This document shows, in pieces, positions 7,583 through 19,500 of a stretch of 44,587 nt of DNA (its first letter is position 1; each line of letters begins with the position of its first letter). This DNA is from Victivallales bacterium (lineage in GTDB: Bacteria; Verrucomicrobiota; Lentisphaeria; Victivallales; Victivallaceae), in NCBI GenBank assembly GCA_031261965.1, contig JAISIP010000079.1, positions 1-44,587 on the forward strand, given 5' to 3'. The position numbers and the translations under genes are program-made. The notes beneath the pieces were generated by a model. It made no database searches, was not told the origin of the DNA, and saw nothing but the letters and a program-made list of their open reading frames with translations.

Positions 7583-10009
7583 ATGGCAGATGATTCAACA
7601 ATTTCGGTTACAGGGATCGGGCAAGCACAATCCGGGCGGACGATTCCGCTTTTTTTAACTCGCGACCCGGTTATTTTTCCGTTCAGCCTCACCCCGTTGG
7701 TAGTCTCGGAGGAGAATCTCCCGGCATTGCGTCTGGCGATGGAGGATGAGCGGTTGTTGGCGATTTTTCCGGAGTCGCCCAACGAAGAGGAGTTGAGCGT
7801 TTTGCCAATGCCAATTTCGTTGCAATATTTCGATTTTCGCGAAAAGCGCCGCAACGGGGTCGGCACTCTGGTGCGGGTGGTCAAAGAGTTGAATTTCCCG
7901 GACGGCTCGGTGCGGATACTCGTCCGCGGACTGAAGCGAATCTTTTGCCGGGGAATTGAGTCGGTCAACGCGGTGACGTCGGCGCGGATTCTAATCTACT
8001 CCGAGCCGCCGGAGGAGAATCTCGATACCGAAAACAAGGCGCGGCAAAAGGGTGCGATCGCGACTTTCCAGGAGCTGGCGAGTTCGTTGCCGGGTTTGCC
8101 CGATGAGTTGCAAGTTGCTGTATGCAATGCGGAGTCTCCCAGTCGTCTCGCCGATCTGATTGCCGACGCACTCAATATCAGTTATTCCGAAAAGATCCTT
8201 TTGCTTTCGACCGTTGAAGTGCGTAAACGGCTTGAGATTTTGGCGATTTTGATGAACCGGGAACTGGAAGTGCTGCATTTGGGCATGAAAATTCAAAACG
8301 AAGTTCATCAGGCAATGGGGCAACAGCAACGCGAATTCTTTTTGCGTGAGCAATTAAAAACAATTCAGCAGGAACTCGGCGAAGACAGCCGCAATCCGGA
8401 CATCATCGAAATCGAGGCGCGTCTGAACAAAACCGAGCTGCCCGCCCACGTCCTTGAAGTTGTACGCAAAGAACTCTCCCGGCTGGAATTGATTCCCCAA
8501 GCCGCGCCGGAATATCATATTTCGTACACCTACATTTGCTGGTTGCTGGATCTGCCGTGGTGTGTTTACACTGCCGAGCGGCTTGAGTGCATCGAAGCGC
8601 AAAAGGTGTTGGACGCCGACCATTACGGGCTTGAAGACGTCAAAAAGCGGATTATCGAATTCCTCGCGGTGTTGCAACTAAAGGCGAACGAAGAACGCAA
8701 GGCACCGATTCTCTGCCTGGTCGGTCCGCCGGGAGTGGGCAAAACCTCGTTGGGCAAATCGATCGCCCGGGCGATGAACCGCAACTTTATCCGCATTTCA
8801 TTGGGCGGGGTACGCGATGAGGCGGAGATTCGCGGACATCGGCGTACCTATGTCGGCGCATTGCCGGGACGAATCATTCAAAATCTCAAAAAAGTACACA
8901 GCAACAACCCGGTGTTTATGCTTGACGAGATCGACAAGTTGGCGAACGATTTTCGCGGAGATCCGGCGTCGGCGTTGTTGGAAGTTCTTGACCCGGCGCA
9001 AAATTTCGCCTTTAACGACCACTATCTCGAAGTCGATTACGATTTGTCCAAGGTGTTCTTTATCGCCACTGCCAATCAGCTTGAGACGATTCCTGGTCCG
9101 TTGCGCGACCGTATGGAGATAATTCGCCTGCCCGGCTACACCTCCTACGAAAAGCGCGAGATCGCCCGGCGTTATCTTGTCGGCCGCCAAATTAAAGAGA
9201 ACGGCTTAAAGGTCAAGCAGATACATTTTTCGCTGGCGGCGGTGGACGAGCTGATCGACCATTATACCCGTGAAGCGGGCGTTCGCGAGTTGGAGCGAAC
9301 CATCGGGCAGGTCTGTCGCCGGATCGCCCGCCGGATCGTGGACAAAGAGATCGCCGAGGGCGAAAAAATTTCGGTCACTCCCAAATTAGTGCAAGAGTTG
9401 CTTGGGGCACGCAAATATATTTTGGACGAAGCCGAGGCGAATCCCGGCGCGGGTTGCGCAATCGGTATGGCGTGGACGAGTTGCGGCGGAGTGATTTTGC
9501 CGGTGGAAGCGATTTCGCTGCCGGGCAAAGGCACTTTGAAGTTGACCGGGTCATTGGGCAAGGTTATGCAGGAGTCGGCGGAGACCGCCTACAGTCTGGT
9601 TCGCGCTCACGCCTCGGAGTGGGGAATTAAGCCGGAGTTTTTCGCCGAACACGATTTTCATATCCATGTACCGGACGGCGCGACCCCCAAAGACGGACCC
9701 TCGGCGGGGGTGACAATCACCATGGCTTTGATTTCACATTTGCGCAATCAGCCATTGAAGTCGCGTCTGGCGATGACCGGCGAAATTACCTTGCGCGGGC
9801 GGGTCACGGCGGTCGGCGGTATTCGTGAAAAGGTCATAGCTGCCCTGCGTGCCGGGGTTGACTCGGTGATGTTGCCGGAAGAGAATCGCAAAGACGCTTT
9901 GGAGTTGCCGGAGCAAATTAAAGAAAAATTGGAATTTTATTTCGTTTCCGACTTTAAAGAGGCGATGAAAATCGCATTCAACTCTGTTCCCCGGAGGAAA
10001 TCAAAGTGA
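7583..10009 (+). CDS. lon: ATP-dependent protease Lon
   Basis: 808 residues from ATG 7583; a TTG four codons earlier is the only other nearby start, and neither has a strong ribosome site. Domains in order: N-terminal substrate-binding domain (about 25-215, starting IPLFLTRDPVIFPF), coiled-coil linker, AAA+ module with Walker A GPPGVGKTS (381-389) and Walker B VFMLDEID, and the protease domain with catalytic Ser707 in KDGPSAGVT and Lys750 in REKVIAALRAG. Lon degrades misfolded and regulatory proteins in the cytoplasm. The stop overlaps the GTG start of the next gene (GTGA). Confidence 0.97.
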   Translation: MADDSTISVTGIGQAQSGRTIPLFLTRDPVIFPFSLTPLVVSEENLPALRLAMEDERLLAIFPESPNEEELSVLPMPISLQYFDFREKRRNGVGTLVRVVKELNFPDGSVRILVRGLKRIFCRGIESVNAVTSARILIYSEPPEENLDTENKARQKGAIATFQELASSLPGLPDELQVAVCNAESPSRLADLIADALNISYSEKILLLSTVEVRKRLEILAILMNRELEVLHLGMKIQNEVHQAMGQQQREFFLREQLKTIQQELGEDSRNPDIIEIEARLNKTELPAHVLEVVRKELSRLELIPQAAPEYHISYTYICWLLDLPWCVYTAERLECIEAQKVLDADHYGLEDVKKRIIEFLAVLQLKANEERKAPILCLVGPPGVGKTSLGKSIARAMNRNFIRISLGGVRDEAEIRGHRRTYVGALPGRIIQNLKKVHSNNPVFMLDEIDKLANDFRGDPASALLEVLDPAQNFAFNDHYLEVDYDLSKVFFIATANQLETIPGPLRDRMEIIRLPGYTSYEKREIARRYLVGRQIKENGLKVKQIHFSLAAVDELIDHYTREAGVRELERTIGQVCRRIARRIVDKEIAEGEKISVTPKLVQELLGARKYILDEAEANPGAGCAIGMAWTSCGGVILPVEAISLPGKGTLKLTGSLGKVMQESAETAYSLVRAHASEWGIKPEFFAEHDFHIHVPDGATPKDGPSAGVTITMALISHLRNQPLKSRLAMTGEITLRGRVTAVGGIREKVIAALRAGVDSVMLPEENRKDALELPEQIKEKLEFYFVSDFKEAMKIAFNSVPRRKSK

Positions 10010-10731
10010 AAAAATGGACTATTTTGCTCTTAACGCTTTTGTTTGCGACCCTTTGGGGAGCTAATGAACTCCCGCTCGAAGAATTTATGCAACGGGTGCG
10101 GGCACCGCACCTGACTTCAACCTATGCGGCGCTGGAGGGGACGATTCAACATCGTCGGACCAATGAAGAACCCAGGAGCGAATCGATCTACTTTGCGGTG
10201 ATTTTGCAGCCGGAACGCATGACCGGGCAAATCATCGTCGGCGGTAAAGAGGGGTATTTGATCGGGCAAACCCGAAACTCCGGCAACTCCGAAACCAGCG
10301 TCGTGCCGATGCGCGGCAGCCGGGAGGGGACAAATCCGCTCCTGGGATATATGGGGGTGCGTCCGTCGGATCTGACTATGAGTTTTATCTTTTACCCGAT
10401 CGTCAAAGAGTTGCCTTCGGGTACAGTCAAGGGCATACCGTGCCGGGTGGTGTTGCTTGAAGCACCGGACAAGAGCGAATTTGTTCAGGTCTATATCGCC
10501 AAAAGTCACTATTTTCCGCTCAAAGCAGTGTTTCTTAAACCGGGCGAAACCACGCCGTATCGCACGCTTGAAGTGAATGCCTTTAAGCAGAAAAACGATC
10601 TTTATTACACCGAAGAGATCAGCTTGTACGGTCCGGGCTGGAGAACCCGGATTAACTTTGACAAGTCGGCTAATGTCGGGGTGTTTGCCCCCGGCGACAA
10701 GGCGACCTCGGTGATTATCCGCAATTTATAG
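10006..10731 (+). CDS. Outer-membrane lipoprotein-sorting (LolA-like) protein
   Basis: 241 residues, GTG start at 10006, with GGAGG 8 bases upstream and overlapping the lon stop. A Sec signal peptide (MKKWTILLLTLLFATLWGA) is followed by a beta-rich domain of the LolA/LolB-like superfamily, close in pattern to the TP0789-type outer-membrane lipoprotein-sorting family: an early YAALEGTI strand, SFIFYPIVKELP in the middle, and KSHYFPLKAVFLKPGET near the end. No lipobox is present, so a soluble periplasmic protein is expected. It probably binds lipid or lipoprotein; the exact substrate is unknown. Confidence 0.7.
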   Translation: MKKWTILLLTLLFATLWGANELPLEEFMQRVRAPHLTSTYAALEGTIQHRRTNEEPRSESIYFAVILQPERMTGQIIVGGKEGYLIGQTRNSGNSETSVVPMRGSREGTNPLLGYMGVRPSDLTMSFIFYPIVKELPSGTVKGIPCRVVLLEAPDKSEFVQVYIAKSHYFPLKAVFLKPGETTPYRTLEVNAFKQKNDLYYTEEISLYGPGWRTRINFDKSANVGVFAPGDKATSVIIRNL

Positions 10732-10794
10732 GCTATCTCTAAAGGGTATCTCTAAAAACTGATTTTCAGCTAAAATCGGTTTTTAGAGATACCC
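10731..10794. repeat. Dispersed CTCTAAAAAC repeat forming a near-perfect hairpin; likely bidirectional terminator
   Basis: A partial arm GGCTATCTCTAAA (10731-10743) directly precedes a full hairpin at 10744-10794: left arm GGGTATCTCTAAAAACTGAT, right arm ATCGGTTTTTAGAGATACCC, stems of about 23 bp with one mismatch and a tiny loop. It fills the gap between two convergent genes (stops at 10731 and 10807), so it could terminate transcription from both sides. Confidence 0.85.
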
Positions 10795-10806
10795 AATCCG
10801 GAAGCC

Positions 10807-11862
10807 TTACAAGCGCGAGGCGCGGTTTTGCAGCAACATGTCAGCCAACACCAGCGCGGTCATCGCTTCGACCACCGGGACGGCGCGGGGTACAAGGCAG
10901 GGGTCGTGGCGACCGTGAACGCATAAAGTCACGGCGTTGCCGTTTTCGTCGATGGTCTGCTGCTCTTGGGCGATTGAACTGGTGGGTTTCATCGCCACGC
11001 GGAAGACGATCGGTTGCCCGGTCGAAATCCCACCGAGAATCCCCCCGGCGTTATTTGAGCTAAATCCGCCCGGCGTAATCGGGTCGTTGTTGTTTTTACC
11101 GCGCAAATCGGCGGCGGCGAACCCAGCACCGAATTCAACGCCCTTGATTCCGCCGATCGAAAGCATGGCGTGGGCGATCAAAGCATCGAGCTTATCGAAC
11201 ACGACTTCTCCCAGCCCGGCGGGAACGCCGTCGGCGCGGCATTCGATGATTCCGCCGACGCTGTCAAGCTCACTTTGCGCGGTGCGAATCGCCGCAATCA
11301 TCGCATCTGCCACTTCGGGGTCGGCGGAGCGGACGATGTTGGATTCCACTTGTGACAAGTCGAAATTTTTTGCCGAAACTCCGCCAATGCGGATACTGTA
11401 GGCTTGCAAACTAATGCCGTAAAAGGCGAGCAACTGTTTCGCCACCGCTCCGGCGGCGACGCGCATGGCAGTCTCCCTCCCTGAGGAGCGACCGCCACCG
11501 CGATAATCGCGAATGCCGTACTTTTTGAAGTAACCGTAATCGGCGTGACCGGGGCGGAAGCAGTGAGATAGATTTTCATAGTCGGAGCTATGCTGGTCGG
11601 AGTTGCGAATCAGCATGGCAAGGGCGGTTCCGGTAGTGACGCCGGCCATAACGCCGGAGAGAATCTCCACGGAGTCGGATTCGTTGCGCATGGTGCTGAC
11701 TTTGGATTGCCCGGGGCGGCGACGGTCGAGATCGTGTTGAATTTGCGCCGTATCGAGCCTGATTCCGGCGGGAACGCCGTCGATGACGCAACCGATGGCA
11801 ACGCCGTGGGATTCCCCGAAGGTCGTGACCCTGAAAAGGTGTCCAAAGGTGTTTCCGCTCAT
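10807..11862 (-). CDS. aroC: Chorismate synthase
   Basis: 351 residues from ATG 11862 ([20 protein letters not shown]), with AAGGAG upstream and the start overlapping the aroK stop (ATGA). It converts 5-enolpyruvylshikimate 3-phosphate to chorismate using reduced FMN. Signatures seen are GESHG near the N-terminus, [18 protein letters not shown], the [22 protein letters not shown] block, and [14 protein letters not shown]. Length is typical. It is the last gene of an argB-aroK-aroC operon, so two steps of aromatic and one of arginine synthesis are transcribed together. Confidence 0.97.
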   Translation of the reverse strand: MSGNTFGHLFRVTTFGESHGVAIGCVIDGVPAGIRLDTAQIQHDLDRRRPGQSKVSTMRNESDSVEILSGVMAGVTTGTALAMLIRNSDQHSSDYENLSHCFRPGHADYGYFKKYGIRDYRGGGRSSGRETAMRVAAGAVAKQLLAFYGISLQAYSIRIGGVSAKNFDLSQVESNIVRSADPEVADAMIAAIRTAQSELDSVGGIIECRADGVPAGLGEVVFDKLDALIAHAMLSIGGIKGVEFGAGFAAADLRGKNNNDPITPGGFSSNNAGGILGGISTGQPIVFRVAMKPTSSIAQEQQTIDENGNAVTLCVHGRHDPCLVPRAVPVVEAMTALVLADMLLQNRASRL

Positions 11863-12419
11863 GATTTTACTCCTTTTTCGATAAGATCCGCTATTTTGCC
11901 TGCAACTTCGGCGGCGGGAATTTCCTGTTTTATCGGGAAACGCAGTTCGGCGAAGAGTTGAAAGCGTGCCTCTCTTTGTTTGCAAATTTTTTGAAACTCC
12001 TCTTGCGGATCGGTCGCCGAGGCGAGAAACGGAGGCAATCCGCGCCGGACAATCCGCGCATACGCAATTTCCGGGGCGATGTCAAGCCATATTCCAAACC
12101 CGAGTTTGCGCAATAATTCCATATCGACAAAACGATTATCGACCGCCCCGCCGCCGAGTGCGATCACTTTAAAACCAGGCATATCGGCAAGCACGCCGAT
12201 CACTTTTTCCTCGGCCCGGCGGAATTTCTCCTCACCGACGGCGAGATAAATCTCCCTGATTTTGGCGTGTTGCCCGGTTTGGCGATGAAACTCCTTTTCT
12301 ATTTCTGAGTCGGTATCGACAAAAGGGGCGTGCCAGTGCCGGGCGAGCAGTTGACCTATGGTGCTCTTGCCGCAATGTTTGATTCCGGCTAAAATTATCG
12401 GTCGGGTCGGAATACTCAT
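11859..12419 (-). CDS. aroK: Shikimate kinase
   Basis: 186 residues from ATG 12419, overlapping the argB stop by one base; a GTG one codon earlier is equally possible. It phosphorylates shikimate with ATP. The P-loop is GIKHCGKST (about 12-20), with Cys before the GK pair. The shikimate-binding Asp lies in FVDTDSEIE, and the conserved GGGAV occurs in [12 protein letters not shown]. The Arg-containing lid and C-terminal [14 protein letters not shown] helix are present. It supplies shikimate 3-phosphate for the pathway that aroC completes. Confidence 0.92.
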   Translation of the reverse strand: MSIPTRPIILAGIKHCGKSTIGQLLARHWHAPFVDTDSEIEKEFHRQTGQHAKIREIYLAVGEEKFRRAEEKVIGVLADMPGFKVIALGGGAVDNRFVDMELLRKLGFGIWLDIAPEIAYARIVRRGLPPFLASATDPQEEFQKICKQREARFQLFAELRFPIKQEIPAAEVAGKIADLIEKGVKS

Positions 12420-13306
12420 CACATAACCGAATCGGGGCGGACAATCTGGGTTCCGACTCCATGGTCGGTAAAAATTTCCAGCAACAACGTATGGTTCACG
12501 CGTCCGTCGATCAAATGTACCTTATTTATGCCGGAATTCAACGCTTCGACGCAACTTTTGATTTTGGGTAACATGCCGCCGGACAGGATTTTTTTCTGCA
12601 CAAGGTCGGCGATTTCGTCGGTGCGGATGGTCGGAATAACCGAGGTCGGGTCGTTGCAGTCGGATAACACTCCCGGCACGTCGGAGAGGAAAACCAGTTT
12701 GCGGGCGTGAATCGCCTCGGCGATTTTGCAGGCGGCTACATCGGCGTTGATATTGTAGATTTGCCCGTCCTGCCCGGTTCCCAGCGGGGTGATTACCGGG
12801 GTCAACCCGGCTTCAAGAGCTTCCATAACCGGGGCGACGTTCACAGCGGAGATTTCACCGACGAATCCGACATCTTCCTGCACGCCGGTGACCGGGTCAA
12901 TTGATTTGGTGCGATTGGCGTGCAAAATTCCTTTGCCGGAGAGTCCGATCATTTTGCCTCCGGCTTCGTTGCCGAGCTTGACTAATTCGGCGTTGACCTG
13001 ATTGTGGAGGACGTCGTCCACGACTTTGATGGTCTCCGCGCAAGTGTAGCGCAACCCGTTTACGAACTTCACCGGGATGTCGCGTTTGCGCAATTCCGCC
13101 GAGATCGCCTTGCCGCCGCCGTGGACGACGATGGGGCGGATTCCGATCGCTTCAAGCAACACCACATCGCGCATGGTGCTTTGAACCAGCCCGGGGTCTT
13201 CCATGGCGCTGCCGCCGAATTTTACCACTACAATGGAGTTGCGAAATTTTTGGATATAGGGCAACGCTTCAATCAAAACTGCGGCTTTGCCGATGAACTC
13301 TTTCAT
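12419..13306 (-). CDS. argB: Acetylglutamate kinase
   Basis: 295 residues from ATG 13306 (GGGAAGAAAT just upstream). It catalyses ATP-dependent phosphorylation of N-acetylglutamate, the second step of arginine synthesis. Visible are VVKFGGSAM (phosphate-binding Lys), the VHGGGKAIS loop, FVNGLRYTC, the NINADVAACKIAEA segment, and LFLSDVPGVL near LVFLSDVPG. A C-terminal GGMLPKIKSC block is typical of the family. The N-terminal helix with about 20 residues before the kinase core resembles the extended, arginine-regulated hexameric ArgB type; regulation by arginine is therefore possible but not shown. Confidence 0.96.
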   Translation of the reverse strand: MKEFIGKAAVLIEALPYIQKFRNSIVVVKFGGSAMEDPGLVQSTMRDVVLLEAIGIRPIVVHGGGKAISAELRKRDIPVKFVNGLRYTCAETIKVVDDVLHNQVNAELVKLGNEAGGKMIGLSGKGILHANRTKSIDPVTGVQEDVGFVGEISAVNVAPVMEALEAGLTPVITPLGTGQDGQIYNINADVAACKIAEAIHARKLVFLSDVPGVLSDCNDPTSVIPTIRTDEIADLVQKKILSGGMLPKIKSCVEALNSGINKVHLIDGRVNHTLLLEIFTDHGVGTQIVRPDSVM

Positions 13307-13413
13307 ATTTCTTCCCGTCGTTTAAGGATTGTCTTCTAACTAATATAGCTTACCGCTCAGGTTATGTCAAAGAACTATTTTTGGCTAAAAAACGAAAAAA
13401 GCAGAAAAAATAG

Positions 13414-13442
13414 TTGCAAATAGCGTTGTAATGTGTTATAAT
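13414..13442 (+). promoter_or_regulatory. Near-consensus sigma-70-type promoter of the giant gene
   Basis: TTGCAA (13414-13419) and a perfect TATAAT (13437-13442) are spaced 17 bases apart, with TG at -15/-14 relative position just upstream of the -10. The predicted transcript starts near 13449, giving a leader of about 50 bases before ATG 13501. The argB promoter must lie in the same 194-base gap on the other strand; no clear pair was found for it. Confidence 0.8.
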
Positions 13443-13500
13443 TATGATTGTAGATATGTGTTTTTAATCTATCAGGAAAGATGAAAGAGGATAATAGTAT

Positions 13501-16500
13501 ATGCTCTACGAATTTATAACGAGTACTCGCGGTGGCAGTATCTCTGCCCACGGCAATTTGGTGTTTTTAGACAAGTCGGATTTTGACACCGGCGGCAGCT
13601 GGTATTATACCTACGGTAGTGACCCGTATTTGTATACGACTGACCCTACTCCGGTTTACAGCCCGATCACCCTGGGAAATGGCAGCCGACTTGTTTTGGG
13701 CAACACCCAGGGCGATTATCGCGGCGATAGCAAAGTCTACAATTTGCGGGTGGACGAGAACAATATTCAAGGTGCGACCAACGCGGTCTTTTTCAATGGC
13801 GACGGGGAGGTTGACTTTACCCCGGTCACCGGCAACGGCAAATTGGGTCAAGTCGATAAAATTTCGCCCAGAACCCAGACTATACGAGTGACGAACCAGG
13901 TCGATTCCTCCGGTTGGACCATCGGTACCGGCACCGCTATTCCGGGATCGCAAAATGGCAGTGCCTACGGGATTAGAAGCACGGGTAAGTTAACCTTATT
14001 AAGCGACATGAGTGCGAATTTCGAGATAGACTCCGATCTTAATCTGATTCCTTATAGAGATACCAGAACTGCGAACGCTCCCCCGTACAATACCTCCTCC
14101 GGCAACCTCATCAATTCGGCGGCATTCCGGGTCGGCAGTATGCAAATCGACAACAACTTCACCGGGGTATTGAATGTTTCGATTCCGCAGCTTGTGATTC
14201 ACCACTACACAGGAGCGGTCGATAATAATGAAATTGGAGCTTACGGAGTTTTGGCGGACGGGGCGTTTACGCTTGGCAGAATATATCGCGGGGTGATCGA
14301 TGCCCAGGTCGGCAACGTGGATCTTTTGTGTGACAATATTAATCTCGCTCCCGCAGGCGTGGATCCAAAAGTTGCGTCGGTAAGCAACAATACTGTCAGC
14401 GCGATCGGCATAAAGGGTTCCGAATTGAATTTCAATGCTTTCAACAGCGAATTTACCAACTCTTGTGAGATTATCACCGACGTGCAAAGCGTCTCGATGG
14501 TTGCCATCTCCAAAGGGGGTGACGGTTCAAGTTCGTCCGCCGCCGACAACGAGATCAACTCAATCGCCATTGATGGCGGCAACGTTACTTTTAACGGTAA
14601 ATTTGAGGCTACGCTCGACAGTACGATTTCCGATATCGCCATCGGGGAATACAATGGTAAGGTTTTCAGTTTTTCAGGGAACTCTTACAATCTTTACGGG
14701 GTCAGGGCCTCGGGGGCTTTTGTCGCCAATAAGAACTTTGACGGCACTATCACATTAAAGTTTGATTCCCCGTATGTCTCCGGCAAACAAGCTTCCGTAA
14801 TAGTAAGCAACGTCGCCGGTATCCGCGGTTCAAGCATAACGGTCACAAATGGTTATCTCCGCAGCAACATAACCATCAACGTGAACGATGATTTGCGTTG
14901 CGCCAGTACCGCGGACTATATTTGCGGTGTGCGGGCAAGCACCATTAACGCGGCGGCGTTCGACGGGGTTATTTCCGTAACCAGCGACCGTACGTCAACC
15001 GTTGCCGCCGGACTTCTGATCACCAATTATTTTGCCAACGGCAACGATGACAGCTTCGATATTGTTGGTAGCATTACGGTAAACGGGCGGCGTGCCGCCG
15101 CAATTTTAGGCAGTACCGGCAGGGATATGAATATCCGTATTTCCGGTCACGTGCAGTCAAACGATTATGCCATATTTGCCGGTACTTACCCCTCCTACAG
15201 CGGCACGATAATTCGCTACAACACCAACGACCGGGTGGAGATCGCCGCCGGAGCTACTGTAATAGGCAATATCGAGCTTTTTAACGGACGTAACTCGATT
15301 ATTATCGACAGCAACGCCAGAGTTGCCGGCAACATCAACGCCGATCTGGGTTCAAACAACGTGGAGATCGTTCTCAATGACTACAGGTTTGGCTCCGGAC
15401 CTTTTCCGGCACTTCTCGGCACGATAATCACCAGCCAAACCCAGATCGATTCCACGGTGCATTTTACTTTGAATTTAAACAGCGTCGATCTCTCCAATGG
15501 TCCGCGGGAATATAAGATTTATTCCGGCAATATGGAGGGGTGGACCAGTCAGATGCTGGCGTTCAAATATCAGGGAGTCAGCGGCGAAGTTCTGGCAGAC
15601 GGCGGCCGATACCTCCAAGACGGGCTGGACGTTTCATCGCGAATCGAAGGCGGAGAAGTTATTTTTACAGTCAACGCGTTGCCGACCGACGTCGCCGAAC
15701 TTAATGCGGTAAAAAACCTTACCGAATCTTACGACCACAACGCCGAAACGGTGACTTTGGGCTGGGATATAACCGGCACTCAGGGCAGTTTTGAGGTGGA
15801 ATACCGCATTACCGGTGGTACTGCACAAGGCGGGACCATAGTGCAACTGGTCTCCGACAGCAAGCGGAGCATTACCTTATCGAATATCGAAGCCGGGCAG
15901 ACCGTTGCGTGGCGAATCCGTCAGAACATCGGCAACGGCGATCGCACCAGCGTTTGGAGCGACGGCAAAGATGTGATTATGCAACCGGTCGATTACGTCT
16001 ATAGCAAAGTAGAGGGTGTCGATTTTGAGTTCAGCGGGTTCTCCGGCGCGTCTGCTGTGGCCAACTTGGAGTGGGATCCCGGCGCGGAGTACAGCGAGGG
16101 ACTCAAAGGGTACGTCGTCCGTTATTTCCAGGTTAAAAATCGGATTGTCGGCGATATTCCCTGGGAAACAACCGCGGTGATGACCAAATATGTCACCGCA
16201 CCCGAGCTTTTGGTATCCGGCTTGACCAACTTGCAGTACTTCTACTGGCAGGTTCAGACGGTGGATAAAATCGACGAAAATGGCGAGTGGGTTATCGACC
16301 CGAATAACTGGGTTGACGGCGAGATCTTTAAGGTATATGATGACGACACCACGCCGCCCTGGTTTGTCGATGGTCAAGGTGCGATTCTTGATTCGGCGGT
16401 CAACTGGGCTGACCCGACCAAGATCGATCCGCTGGAAACCAAGACCATGGATCCGTATCTGGAATGGGCGAGTGCGACCGACGACCGCTCCGGCGTGAGC

Positions 16501-19500
16501 CGTTACACGCTCCGCTTCAGAGTGAGAGGATCGGGTTCGGAGTGGATAAGTTGCGATGTCCCGGTGGAGGACGATACCCAAAAAGTGTTCACATTCCAGC
16601 TTTCGGATTGGATTGCAAAGAATCCGACCGCCGGAGTTCAATTGCTCACCAACGCGACTTACGAGTGGCAGCTCACCGCGGTTGATTACGCCGGGCAGGA
16701 GTCCAGCGCGTTGACCGGTTCGTGGGCGGCGGAGACCAAAAGGCCGGTCTTGGACGCGGCAAGTGTGGTTTCGACGGTGAGTTGGAACACATCAAGAAGT
16801 GCGTTGTCCGTTTCCGTCAAGTGGGATCCGGCAACGACCGAGACGGGTTATTCCAAGGTTTTGCGCTATGAGTTGCAGTATCGGGTCAGCGGCAGCGAAG
16901 ACAGCTGGACGACCCGGGTCTTTTCGGTCAAAGGCGAACCGCTCTCGTGGGCGGGGAATTTGGCGAACAACGACTGGGATTATCGGCTCACGGCTTACAA
17001 CACGGCGGGGAACGCCTCGGTGTCGGTCAACGGCAAGTGGCTCGCCGACAACGTTGCGCCGGTGTATATCGACGAGACCGTCACAAATGTGACCAATACC
17101 TATGATCTTGCCAACAAGCTTAATACATTAAACTTCACCTGGTCGAATGCGACCGACAACTCCGCCACGCGACCGAACTCCGGGATGGATCGGTTTGAGT
17201 TGGCGTATTACGACGAAGAAGGTGTTCGCGTTGTCCTCGGCACTTTTGCTTACGACTCTCGCAAAGCGTTGTACAATTACAGTATAACCGTCGGCAGAGG
17301 CGGCAGACTGGCTTTGCCCGAAGGCATCTATTCGTGGGAAGTTGCTGCTTACGACCGCGCCGGCAACGTCACGGCGGTTTCCGGAAACAGTTTTACGATC
17401 GATACCGAACCTCCGAAAGGTGCATTGTCCAACCTCCAGTTTTACGGATTGGCGACGGGTTATACTATAAATGAACCGAACGGCGATCAACGTAGCTCCG
17501 GGTTCGGACTACCGCCTTACACTCCTTCCTCGTCGTCTGTGGTTGACTTTGTGGTGACGGATATTTATGTGGATTTCATGTTTGACAGCACTTATGCGGA
17601 CAACTCCGGCGAAGTGGTGTATCTTGTCCAGATTTGCGACAGTGCCAAGTTTACCGGCAGCAGGCTTTACGAATTCACCACCACCGACACCACGTTGAGG
17701 TTGGACGACACCAACGGCTACGGTGCCGGGTGTATGGCCAATACTTCAAGTCATGAGGTTTACTGGCGGGTTATGGCGATGGACGGCATGGGCAACGCCA
17801 CCGGCAACTGGTACAACGGCAGTATGTTTTACTTCACCACAGAGGGATACAACATAACCGATATCGACAATCCGACCAATATTGAGAGTACCAATGATTC
17901 GGTCAACCTAAACAGCGTGTATCTGAACTGGTCGGCGTCTTCGGATATTTTCGGTGTCGAAAAATACGAAATAAAATACACCAAAAAAGGCGGCACAACG
18001 ACCACGATTTCGGTTTCCGCCGTTGATATAAGCAAGACACTTACGCTTGCGGACGGCGATTACACCTGGAGCGTTCGCGCCGTGGACTACGTCGGTCATA
18101 CCAGTGCCTGGACTGCGGGCAACGCGTTTACCATTGACGTTACCGCTCCGGTGTGGAACAATGGCGCCGGGTTGGCTATCACCTCAAGTCCCGGCTCGAA
18201 AGACATTGCCTTTGCGTGGCGGGCGGCGAGCGATGCGCATTTGGCGGGTTATGTTCTAATTATCGATAAAAAGACTTCAACCGGCAACGTCAGCACGACT
18301 GTAACTATCCGTGATCCCAAGGCGACCAACTATATTCTCTACAATCAGGATGACGGCGATTATTCGTTTACGCTTTACGCGGCGGACTCTTTTGGGAACG
18401 TATCCAATGCCAGCAACCTTGTGAACACTTCGGTTGATACTTCGGAAGATGCCGGGCAGACCATGGCGACCGCCAAGAATCTGCCGTGGGGAGTGAAAGA
18501 CCAGCAGACGATCGGCGGTTCGGATACGGAAGACTGGTTTACCGCCAGATTCACCGGCGCGGCGACGCTCAATATCACCGTTTCCGGGGTGGCGAATTTG
18601 AACGGCAAGAGTTCCGGGGTCAAGTTGACCGTCTACAGTGCCGACGGCAGAAAAATCAAGAGCTACTCGGTCAAGCCGGGCGATAAAGCTTTGCCGGGAT
18701 TGCTTTGGGACACCGCCAAATACGGCAATAGATACTATCTTAAGGTGGTTTCCGCCAGCAGCAAATCGACCGCGAAGTACGGCGTTGTGGCGCAGCAGGA
18801 TCTGTTTGAAACGGCTACAAAGAACGTCGATTTCGGCAGTGCCGCATCGCTGAAATTAACGTCGGCGGGCTATGGCAGTTTCAAAAACGGCTGGGTCGGT
18901 TTCGGCGACAAGACGGATTATTACAAATTTTCCACCACCGAAGATGGCGCGCTTACAGTGAATCTGACCATGCGTCAGCAAACCGAAAAAACCAAATACA
19001 AAGTTACGCTCTACAACTCGGTCGGCAAAAAGATCAAGAGTGTCACGGTAAAGGGAGAACTCGGCACGCTTAATAATATCTTCAAAAAAGATGTTCTGGC
19101 GTTGAAGGGGACATACTATTTGGCGATCGATGCCGGGGACAAAGGCAAGGGCAAGCACAACGGTTATTACGACTTCACGGTAGACCACGACTATTTCCTT
19201 GACCTGGACGAAGTCAACGACGGCAAGAGCTACACGGTTTCGACCGCGACCAACACTTCGATTTCCGGCTGGGTCGGTTTCGGCGACGCGTCGGATACAT
19301 ATTTGTTGAGAGCCGGAGCCGGAGCATATTCGGTTTCGATCAACGGAGTCAGTGCCAAGCTCAAAGTCACCTTGCGCGATGCTACGACCGGCAAAAAGGT
19401 CAAATCGTGGAGCGTCAGTGAGCCGAATAAGTTATTGCTTGACCATTCGTTGCTTAAGGGCAACACCTATTTGGAGGTCAAAGCGAGCGACAACGGTAAG

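Noticed and set aside
11863-11985. Longer N-terminus for chorismate synthase
   Set aside because: It overlaps aroK in another frame and is Arg/Ser-rich; the AAGGAG site and family start both point to ATG 11862.
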